Positions 12,396 to 21,825 of a stretch of 64,000 bases of DNA are shown here, piece after piece. A program made the translations under genes and the position numbers. Within the stretch, counting starts at the first letter, position 1, and every line of letters begins with the position of its first letter. The stretch spans positions 310,001 to 374,000 of the forward strand of contig VIIQ02000739.1 in the NCBI GenBank assembly GCA_007449985.2. Direction: 5' to 3'. The stretch comes from Desmodesmus armatus. Lineage: Eukaryota > Chlorophyta > Chlorophyceae > Sphaeropleales > Scenedesmaceae. The notes under the pieces were generated by a model. The model searched no databases, was not told the DNA's origin, and was given only the letters and a program-made list of their open reading frames with translations.

Positions 12396-12913
12396 TGCTG
12401 CCGCTGCAAGGTGGGGAGGCAGATGGGCAGCAGCTACTACTGTCTGCTGGTCCTGAAGGGCGCAGCGGTGACCTTACCTCACCACCACTGCCAGCAGCAG
12501 CAGCAGCAGCAGCGGCGGGAGTAGAAAGCCAGCCTGGGTTGTGTCAGGTGCAGGCAGCACCTGACAGCGGCCGTGCCCCTGTGCCTCTGTTCTGGGAGGC
12601 ACAGCTGCGACATAATCCTGCACAACTGTCAGCACAGCAGCAGCAGCAGCAGCAGGGTGTGGATAGCTTTGCAGGCGGCTCCAACAGGACCGTGGAGTGG
12701 GCAGCAGCTGCAGCAGCAGCAAGTGTGCCCTACCCTAACTCCCCCATTGTAGAGCCCAGCATAGGGCTTGGCACTCAGCTGGCTTTGCAGGGCCTGGCTG
12801 ATTTGGGCAGGACCCCTGGCTCTGGCAGTAGGGGCAGCCAAGGGGCTGCAGCAGGCCTTGCTGCCCTGTCTCGAGCAGAGGTGGCAGGGCTAGATGGACT
12901 ACTGACGCACCCC

Positions 12914-12947
<34 letters not shown>

Positions 12948-13362
12948 GGGGTGGGGATGGCGGCCTGGGTGGTGGTGGTGCTGATGGTGCCTTTGGCTAC
13001 CTGGGCTATGATCACCACCACCAACCTGGGGGCTCTGTGGCCGGCCAGGTGGTTGCTGGTGGTAGGGCCAGTCGAGGCAGGGGCCGCGGGCGTGGGGGCA
13101 GGGGCAGGGGGGGTGGGGGGCATGCAGGCTCAGGGGCGGCAGGAGGGCGGGGCAGGGGCAGGGGCAGAGCTGGGAATGCCACAGGGGGTGCAGCTGCAGC
13201 CGCCAGGGGTCAGAAACGTGGTCGCAGCCGAAGCCGTAGTCAGACACCCAGCTTGCCTGAGGAGGGCACACAGGAGGCCGGGCCGCATCCTGCTGCTGCT
13301 GCTGCTGCTGTTGGAGGTGTAGGTGCTGGTGGCAGCAGTACGGGGTTGGGGCAGCAGGCTGG

Positions 13363-13396
<34 letters not shown>

Positions 13397-14404
13397 CGCG
13401 GCCCAGGAGCTGCTGTGGCGCCGGCAGCAGGGTGTGGTGAGGGTGGTGTGCGCAGGAGCAGTAGGGCTACTGCAGGCAGGAAGGCAGTGGACATCATGTT
13501 CACGCAGGGTGAGTGATGGGTCCTTGACTTCACAGTATGATGCACAGCGATACATGACAAGGCAGTACCGTGCAGTACTCGTGAGTACAGCACGGTACTG
13601 TACAGTATGGTCCTGTACCGCACATGACATGGCAGGCAGCTTGTAGCGGGACGCTACATAGGCCTGAAAAAACGATTTTTTGAGCATCGCAGTGCACACT
13701 TTTATATGCTCCTGTTACACAGCTGGCATGAGGGGTTTCAAACCGGCTGACTCTGAGATCCTTCTCACACCCGCGTTGCTCAGCTGCTGCACAGCCTGCC
13801 TGCAAGCCAGCCTGGGCAGGCTTGCCAGGTAGGGGCCGCATACTTGAGCAGGACGGCCAGGATGAGTACCTCTATGACCGTCTCACCAGCAGCTTCCTGG
13901 TCAAGTTTGAAAGTGTGCTGTGCCGTGCTGTGTGACATCACATTGCGCCATGTCGTGCCTTGCAGCTGAGTACTTGGACCACGAGTTGCCCTCTCCCCCT
14001 AGGGCCCAGCCCCCCGCAGCCACAACACCTACAGGATGCTGTCGCCTGTGGCTACTGCCACAAGGTTCCCCTTGGCCCTGCAGCACACTGCGGTTGTGGG
14101 CGGCACCATGGGCCTACCACGGGGGGCTGCAGCAGCAGCAGGGGCTGCGGGTGGGGATCCCAGCAGGGGTAGTCATGGTGCTTTGGGGGCCGTGCTGCAT
14201 CACCTGCAGCAAGATGCCTGGCAGGATCACCAGCAGCAGCGGGAGGGTGCACAGCAGCAGCAGCAGCAGCAGGGACCTTGGGATGGGGTATTCAAGGTGC
14301 CTGCCCTCCCTATGACTGCTGGCCACAAGCGCAGTAGGGCACACGAGCAGCACCGGGCATCAGTGGCAGCCCAAACAGTGAAACCAACAGCATCAACAGC
14401 CGGC

Positions 14405-14436
<32 letters not shown>

Positions 14437-17400
14437 CCCTCCCCCACATCATCAGGGCGTCAATGATGGTGTAAATGACAGAACTGGGGAGTGGCAGCTC
14501 AATGAACAGCTACAGTTCGCTGCTGTGGAGGGTAATGCAGCTACGCAGCAGGCAGCCGGCAGCAAACGGCTGCGGCTTCAGGAGCGGCAGGCGCCTCTCG
14601 ACCCTGCTGCTGCTGCTGCTGCTGGTGTTGCTGTTGGCGGTTGTGCTGATGCTGCCACCCCAGCAACAGCGCCCGGCAGTGCTGGCAGAGCTGGTGCTGC
14701 AACAGGTGGTGATGGTGGTGGTGCTGGTGTGACACAGCTGCGAGGAGTGCCGGCTGCTACAGCCAGTGCTGCCGGTGCCACAGGTTGTGGTGGGCAAGGT
14801 GGTGTGGCACAGCTGCAAGGCGAGCCGGCTGCTACATCCACTGCCGCTGCTTCACCTGACGTGGTTGACCATGGCACCAGAGCTGACCAGCTGCCAATCA
14901 GTACCTCATATGCCTCTGTGGTGCTGTCAGCAGCAGCAGCAGCAGCAGCAGCGGCAGCAGCAGCAGCCGGCGGCGGCGGCAGCGTGGGCGCGCAGGGGCC
15001 TGGGGGCAGTGGGGTGAAGGTGAAGGTCACATCGAGGAAGTCAACAGGAGGTGGCATGCAGAGAGTGCAGTTAGCAGCACCGTCAGCAGCAGCACGGGCA
15101 GCCCCTACGTGGCCAGCGATTGCAGCAGCAGCGGCTGAAGCTGCCACCGCGACTGTTGCTGATGGCGTGGCTTCAAGTGCTGGTCAAGGGCGGGTGGATG
15201 CAGATCCGCCCAAACAGCAGCAGCAGCAGCAGCAGCTGCTGCACTCAGGTGGCAGGAAGCGGCGGGTGGAGGTGCCGCCCCTGTCTCTGCCTGCAGGCAG
15301 CCCTACAGGCAGCTGTCAGGAGTGCAGCTGGCCCCACAGCTCTCCTTCTACTGGGACTGCCTCAGGCTCCCCTGGGAGGCCTCTCAAGGCTAGACGCACC
15401 CAGAGCACTGCAGTAACGCCAGCAGGGGGTGCAGCTGCGGCAGGGGCAGGGGGTGCGGCAGGTGCAGCAGCAGCGAGAACAGAGGTAACACCAGCAGCAG
15501 CACCAGCAGCAGCAAGGGGAGGAGCAGCAGCAAGGCCTGAGGCACAGCTTGGTGCTCCAGCATTGGGTGGAGCTCCTAGTCCGCTGGACAGCCCTGCCGG
15601 CATGTTTGCACGCTTGGCCTTCCCTCCAGCTGCCGCTGACAAGACCGTCAAGGAGCCTGCTCCTGCTGCAGCAGCAGCTGCTGCTGTCACGGCTGCCGCA
15701 GCCGGCACAGTTGCTGGTGAGCCTGGCGGCAGTGGCACCGAGCCTGTCTCAGCAACCACTGAGGAGATGAGGGCCCAGCACACCCCTGCCGCCGCCGCCG
15801 CCGCTGCTGCTGCTGCTGGCGGCGGCGGCTGGGGTGGCGGACACAGGAAGGAGGGATGCGGCTGAGCAGCTGCAGGTCTCTCCCGCCTCTGCAAGGCGCA
15901 CCGGCAGGCGCAGTGGCGCAGCAGCTGCAGCTGCAGGCCAGCAGCGTGGTAGCAGTGTGTCACCAAGGACCGCTGCAGCCATCAAAGCAGCAGCGGAATC
16001 CCCCTTCCGGCGCAGCACACGCAGCAGCGGTGGCAGGAGCAGGCGCCAAGACGTCGGCAGCTCTGGGGGTGCAGCAGCAGCAGCGGCAGCAGCAGCAGCA
16101 GCTGGTGGTGGTGGTGGGCTGGACAGCGGTGGTGACAGTGGGGTCCCTTCACAACCTCTGGTGGTTGCGCTGGCATCAGGTGAGCTGGAGGCTGTCATTT
16201 TGACAGCCAGCCAAGCATGTGTGAAGTCAGCGACTCTGGCTCACACTGGCTTGGTCCAAATCGCTCACAGAGGTTTGCAGGCCTCTGTCAGTACAGTGGA
16301 CTGGACAAGGCCATCATTTTGTCACGTCTCTTGCTGGCCTTGATATTGCAACAAGTGTTGCATATGCAAGTGGTGCTGGCGACGAGTAGGCAGGAGCTGC
16401 CTTGTGTGCCCGCTTGTTGCATCAGATGGTGCTAGCATTGCAGGCACATTGTTTGTCTTATGTGCATCGCCATGGTGCTGACACACTGCTGCTGCTGGTG
16501 GTGGTGGTGCTACTGTGCCTGTCGTGTCCTGCAGTTGCCAGCATCTACGAGGATTTGGCAGAGAGGGTGGTGGTGGGCACCTTGGGAGGCACCTTGGCCA
16601 GGGATGAAGGGGACTTCACTGTCACACACCTGCTGGCAAATGGCGAGTCACAAAGGCAGAAGCCTTTTCACTGCACTATGGTCCAAAATATGTTTCTTGC
16701 TGCAGTATGTTCAAGTTCAAGTGTTGTCTGTTGTCTTGCTGGTTTGAACACCCGGCCTTATGATGTGCAAAGCAGGTAGCAGGGTGTTCAGCAGTCAGGT
16801 TCAGATAAGCATGCCCTGGACTCTGCCATGATAAGTTGCAGAGCTTTGTCCAAGACTGCAGCAACCTGATTGCCAGCTGTGGGACTGACAGATCCAACAA
16901 ACCTGGCCGTGGGAGTGCGTTCCTGTCAACATACACATGTCTTGCTTCATTCTTATGGTGTCGGCCAATCATGGCCTGTCTGCCGTGCAGAGAATGCGAT
17001 AACCAGCTTCAAGCTGCTGCTGGCCGTCGCTCGTGGCGTCCCTGTCCTGGATGCCAAAAGGTGGCTCAACCAGTGCAAGTAAGTACTGGATCAGGTTACT
17101 ATAGGCTGAACCGTCCCTTGAGTAGTGGTGGGGTAAAGATGCTCGCTAATTGTTGAGAGTCAAAGGGGACGCGATGATGACAAGGCTGATGACTTGGAGT
17201 TGGACAACTAACAAGACCTGAATGACGTCACCTGGTGAACCCTTGTTGTTGTCTGTCTCAGTCAGGCTGGCGCTGACAGTGACCAGGATGGCAACTACTG
17301 AGGCTCAGCCACTCTGGCACTCTGTTCTGTTCTGTTGAATATACTGTTCAAGTGACTACTGGGTGGGTTTTGGCCTTGTCTGACCTTTTGGGGACCAAAC

Positions 17401-18344
17401 ACGGCTCATAGGGCATGAATACCTACATTCCCCATATTTCGGAAGTCGTTGTGTACCCATGATGGTGCTCCATGTGTGTGTTGCTGCCGGCAGGAGCTTG
17501 GGGGTTGTTGCGCCAGCTGAGGGCAACTTGCTGGATCTGCGGGGCATGCTGCTGAAGAAGCTGCCCAGCCACAGCAGCCTGGCTGACTCATACAGGAGGG
17601 CACTGCAGGGTGAGAGATCGCTCGCGAGATGCAAGTTGCAATGAAGGTCATGATTCATGTACATGCCTTGTTGGATGATGATGCGTTGCAACACCAGTTC
17701 AACCCTGGTTTGGTGGAGTGCGTGCCTCTCTTGCTGCTGGCTGCGGCTGTTCCACACTACCTGTTCGTCGCATGTGCTTGGCCCTGCTGACTAGGCTAGG
17801 TGCGGCAACACGCCTGCAACTCTACATGGTTGCCTCGTTGGTGCTGCTGCTGTCACCATGCACAAACCCACAAGACCGCTTATGATGCCGCTGCAGCGTG
17901 CTCCCTCACCAACACATCTGCGCTGTGCTGTGGTGTGCTATGCTGTGCTGTACTATACTGTATTGCTTTGCAGGCAAGGCTCAAGGCCAGACCCTGCTGG
18001 CAGGACTTCCCTGCCTGCTGTCCCCAGCTGCGCAGGCAGACACCAGCAGCAGCAACAACCTAAAGCTGCTGTTGCAGGCAGCTGGTGGCGAGGTGATCCC
18101 TGACCCAGATGCCCAGCGGATGCCGCCAGACGGCATCGCAGGGTTTAGGCTGGGTGACAGGCCGCCTGGGTTGCTGCTGGTCCGGCCTGATGCAAAGGGC
18201 CGGCCGCTGCCTAAGGATGTGAAGTGGGCGCAGGAGAGTGGGTATGTGGGCTGGCCGCTGTACAGTAAGGAATGGCTGGTGAAGAGTGTGCTGGGGTACA
18301 CACCCCTCTGGAGTGAGACATGTGGCATTGTGCCTGCTGCATGA
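8346..18344 (+). CDS. FHA - low-complexity - tandem BRCT protein, MDC1-like DNA-damage mediator
   Basis: Exons read with matching phases: 8346-8417, 8506-8560, 8718-8831, 9086-9133, 9487-10276, 10390-13508, 13829-13912, then about 14010-15716, 15847-16179, 16535-16642, 16991-17078, 17494-17609 and 17974-18344. The first five exons build an FHA domain: GWLVVKQGLRYPLYTG, NIIGR, an insert of about 30 residues, FLDHPTVSGTHLKLEV, DLGSRNGSWW and HDVLKLG; the GR, S..H and NG signature residues are present. A linker of well over 1,500 residues follows, rich in Gln/Ala/Gly. It contains a TQ cluster near 10231, an RG-rich patch at 13066-13175 and basic patches (KRGRSRSRS, HKRSRAH, GRKRRVE). The C-terminus is a BRCT pair: LGGTLARDEGDFTVTHLLAN, SFKLLLAVARGVPVLDAKRW, LAGLPCLLSP, LLLQAAGGEVIP and YSKEWLVKSVLGYTPLW. 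FHA plus C-terminal BRCT2 is the layout of MDC1, which binds phosphorylated H2A.X at breaks; NBS1 has its BRCTs next to the FHA, so it fits less well. The function is inferred from architecture. The junction at 13913-14036 has two phase-consistent solutions, and the first residues before the FHA are uncertain. Confidence 0.75.
10231..10264 (+). other. TQ cluster in the MDC1-like linker
   Basis: The coding frame reads LQTQNTQHPQTQG, three Thr-Gln pairs within 11 residues. SQ/TQ clusters are the classic targets of ATM/ATR kinases. Just before it (about 10147-10230) lies FEARVAAMLARCPHMTEDVI followed by RRAL. This resembles the first two helices of a CUE/UBA-type ubiquitin-binding fold; that resemblance is tentative. 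Confidence 0.4.
13066..13175 (+). other. RG/RGG-rich patch in the MDC1-like linker
   Basis: The frame encodes repeated Arg-Gly units (SRGRGRGRGGRGRGGGG, then GRGRGRGR). Such glycine-arginine patches bind nucleic acid and are methylated by PRMTs; they occur in other break-response proteins such as MRE11 and 53BP1. The role here is inference. Confidence 0.5.
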
Positions 18345-19276
18345 TGAAGCAGCTCCTGTGGGCAACCTGTGTTTGTTTGTGTGTTGTTTTGAATGTGCCG
18401 TCGCTTGGGCTGGGTTTATGATTTGAAGAGGGATGCGTGCTGGTGCTGAGCAGCGTGCTGTTTGGTGTGGTTTTGATGTTGGCAAAGTGCTGGGGCGTGG
18501 AGAGCCCTGTGTTTGTTTCTGTGTGGTGGTCTGCTCTGTTGCAGGTGTTTTGTGGGGTGTGCATAAGGGTTTGCAGAAGGAATAATTGCGCACGGTGCTT
18601 CTCAACGTTGAAAGGGTTTGAAGGGGATATGAAACTGCCACTGCATCATGCTGCCACTGTGCTGTTGTTCCCTCTGTTCTGGATATGGGGATGTTTAGGG
18701 CAGCTTTAGGGTTCCTTTCGCGGCTCACTTGCAGGGGTGAACCATGTTGCCAAGCAGCAGGCATGGAAAGTGTACAGCATCTGTACTTGTCTTTGTCATT
18801 CGTGTTGATGTTTGCGGGAGATGTTTGTGTTTGAAGGCAGCTCAGTTGAGAATAGTGGCTCCTGGGGGCAGAGGTGCTAGCAGCAGGCAGCTGCACGGGT
18901 GCAGATTCACCCACCAGGCTTGGGTTGCCGACAAGTAGCCTGGGTTGAGTGTAATTCGGATGGCTGCATACATGTAGGGCAGGCATGCACAGTGATGAGC
19001 CGTGTAGGTGTCATGACACTGTGGGCCTATGGTGGCTGCAAGGCAGGATGGCTAGCTAGATGTCCAGGAGCCTCATGCATGTGACGCATCTGCTGTGTAC
19101 TTTGGGCGAATGCTGTAGGCCTACTGTGGAGGCTGGGCAGGGGCCATTGATTTTGTCATTGTGAGGCATACTCTTTTTCCAAAAGTACTTTCAGGGACAT
19201 GCACATGTCAGTCGACTGTGGATGTGTATGTGTTGTCTGGTGATAGTACCTGCCTGTAAAGCTACTCATGACCTGA
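18345..19276. other. 3' flank of the MDC1-like gene, no gene seen
   Basis: T/G-rich 3' untranslated-type sequence follows the stop. A TGTAA at 18950-18954 is a possible poly(A) signal but is far from the stop. No supported coding region was found. Confidence 0.5.
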
Positions 19277-19520
19277 ATGCAAGGTTCACTGGGCTCCTGT
19301 GGGGCTCTTGCCAGGTTTGCGCAGCAGCGTTGGTTGCAGCCAGCTATGTCAAATACAGCCGCATCAGCCATCTTGGGTGACCCTCACTGGCTGACACGAC
19401 AGCTTCAGCCTCTGCGATCTTACTACAACGACCCTCACTGGCTGCAGTTTAGGCTCCCACATCACCACTACCGAAAAACCTTAAATCCGCAACCACCTGC
19501 GCTCACCCAGCTGTGAATAC
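19277..19520 (+). other. Coding-like fragment with DPHWL repeats
   Basis: An 79-codon open frame (19277-19516) contains GDPHWLTRQLQPLRSYYND and then PHWLQFRLPHHHYRK before a stop. The RQLQPLRSYY part is shared with DNA near 8066-8104, so this is likely a piece of a dispersed element rather than a free-standing gene. I do not recognise the family. Confidence 0.3.
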
Positions 19521-19799
19521 CTGCGCATCACATCGCCTTTCCCTGTCCCGTTCTGCTGCCCGTTCAACTTCCGGACCAGCATTCTCTAGACATGTACCCC
19601 AATACTTCTTTTATCGCCTTTCAAATGCTTTACGAAACAGCACAAAACACCGTATCATAGTGACCTATCATTGAAACCTGTGCCCTTGAAACCTTGGCGC
19701 CCTGGGCGCCTGAATTGGTAAATATGCTCCAGCATCCCCGGTTGCGGTAAGTGTTTACATGCTGCCATGCTCTCCCGTCTACATCGCTAACAAAGTCAC

Positions 19800-20775
19800 T
19801 CAAGGCTTCTAGGCCGCAACGGAGCTGCACTGCTGGTTGGGGCGCCATTTTCGTTCAGCAAGACAGCAGAGAGTTCGGCAGGCAGAAGACACGGGATTCA
19901 AAAGCAGAAGTGAGTGTGTTGTCTTGTGGTTGCTGCGCAGTGGCAGTAATAGCGCTACACGGTATGTCTGTGCCACCGCTGAATTTTCATCGCACTGTGG
20001 CTTTCTACTGTCGCTCTTGTCGCAGCTTCACCTACGGCATCAAATGGATTGTCACAAAGGTAAGCGAGACGAGCCTCAGGTGAGCTTCCGGGTGCAGCAC
20101 AGCAAGGCTGGTGGATAGCAGCAGCAGCAGGAGGTGTTGGTGTGGGTGCCAGTGGTTGATGTGACACTGCTGTGCTCTGGTACACGCTGATGTGCATATG
20201 CGCGCAGGCCATCAGCTTCAGACGAGCAGCAGTAAGCTTCAGCAGCAGCAGCAGCAGGATTAGTTGGATGTGACACTGCTTTGCTCTGGTTCACGCTTTT
20301 GGTCTTCGCATGCCGGGCCATTAGCTACAGACATGCATCAGGAAGCAAAACAACAGCAACTGCAGCAAATTCAGCAGCAGCAACAGCATGTCATGTAGTC
20401 GATACTGTGTTGCTCTGGTTCACGCTGGTGGCATACGATCTTTGGGCCATTTCAGATACAGACTCAACAGTCAGCGGCACCAGCAGCAACGGCACTCAGC
20501 AGCAATATCAGAAGCAGCAGGTGGTTGAATGTTACATTTTTGCTCTGGTATGCTCATAAGTACACGATCTTCGGGCCGCTATGAGCTACAGACAAAACAG
20601 TAAGGCAAACATTGCCAGCAGCAACATCAACAGCATTAGCATCAGGTGGGGCATGTCAGTTCACAGTCAGCCTGGGAGCCCGGCGTGGGGTCACGGCGCT
20701 TGGTGCACAGTCACCATGCACTGTGGCGGTACAGGTTCAACCCCTGGCCATCTCGCTACTTGTGCTATCGTCCAG
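19800..20775 (+). repeat. Module A: body, four degenerate satellite units, tail
   Basis: The body (about 19800-20156) resembles 21480-21825. It contains CTTGTCGCAGCT(T/C)(C/A)CACCT- and TCAGGTGA-type landmarks and an exon-like end before GTGAGT/GTGAGA. About four diverged units of 105-130 bases follow at 20157-20600, each with (T)G(A)TACACTGCT.TGCTCTGG..CACGCT, GCATATG- and GGCC(A/G)TCAG-like blocks. The tail at 20646-20770 matches 34040-34150, sharing GAGCCCGGCGTGGGG, CACCATGCACTGTGG and CCTGGCCATCTCG. The order body-array-tail is the same as around the large array. Confidence 0.65.
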
Positions 20776-21247
20776 TTCGTCACTGTACAGGTGTGCGCAT
20801 GTTAACACATGTGTCTGCTCAACTGTGTATGTGGGTGTGGGTGGGTAGGGTTGGGGGGTCAAGTTGGGGGTCAAGGGAGCAGATGGCAGCCTTGCGTTGT
20901 GTATTGAAAGAGCTGCCATGTTGATTAGGGCTACCCATGTTGATGCTTCTATGTGCCGTCGCTGTATGCAGGAGCATGGAGGATTCTCATCAGATTTCTG
21001 TAGGGATATCTGCCCCCCCCCCTCAAGATACTATATTGGCATTGCCATTTGTTGTGCCACCTGCTGGGATTGTGCTGCATGCAGGAACTCACAAATGTCG
21101 TGCCATCTGAGGACGACAACAGGTTTCCGAGGCTATTGAAGCTCTAACAGGTAAGCCCACTTTTGAGGCTGTGAAGCTCAGATTGACACCCAGTTCCTCA
21201 GCCCTGCAGCCCACTGTCTTGCCCATGCCAGTCACCTTCCTTGCTGC

Positions 21248-21550
21248 ATGCAGTCACCCAGCTGGGATTCATCGCCAAACGTGTCACCTTTTCCGCTGCA
21301 ATGCACAACACCGAAATTAGTATCCCCGACGGAAGAACTGCCCCCAAACCCTGAAACCTTGGACAGCTGGCACCTGGAGCCCTTTTATATGTACCAGCCT
21401 TTGTCCGGTTTCAGCTCAGTACTGGATGATGTTTCACTGCTTTGTTCATCGTCCGCAGCATTGTGTGGCTCCAGCGCGCAACGCAGCTGGAGTGCCAGCT
21501 TCCGTTCTAGCAAGAAGGCGGACATGCAGGAGGCAGCAGGCGGTGCCTGA
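21248..21550 (+). other. Coding-like exon fragment before the satellite array
   Basis: The stretch is open for 100 codons from 21248 and has a TGCAG acceptor at its start and a GTGAGA donor at 21560. In one frame it reads VTQLGFIAKRVTFSAAMHN until a stop at about 21352; in another it stays open to 21550 with PPNPETLDSWHLEPFYMY. Upstream, QVSEAIEALT precedes a good GTAAGC donor near 21150. It looks like remnants of an intron-bearing gene captured in the repeat module. I do not recognise it. Confidence 0.3.
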
Positions 21551-21825
21551 AGAGCAGAGGTGAGAACCTCGGTTTTTGACTTACTGCACAGTGGCGGTGA
21601 AGGTGCAGCGAGATAAGTGCATGTATCGTTCGCGCCACCATCGATGGGCTGGCCCTTCTACCCATTCAAGCTTCTCGTTTGCGCTGTTGTCGCAGCTCCC
21701 ACCTGCGAAACGGCAAGTTGCTTGTCATATGAGCCAGCGTGCAGGTAAGTAGTGGTAAGCTTTCAGGTGAAGCAAGGGCAGGGGCACCAGAAGCAGCAGC
21801 AGGTGGTTGCCAGTGGTGAGGTGTG

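Noticed and set aside
10866..12841. Minus-strand frames up to 255 codons inside the MDC1-like gene
   Set aside because: They are Leu/Cys-rich shadows of poly-Gln coding DNA. The plus-strand frame links by good splice sites to FHA and BRCT exons.
13966..14034. Exon reading TEYLDHELPSPP in the MDC1-like gene
   Set aside because: Not excluded, but using it requires a second intron of only 50 bases. Splicing 13912 directly to 14010 keeps phase with one intron, so it is left as an alternative.
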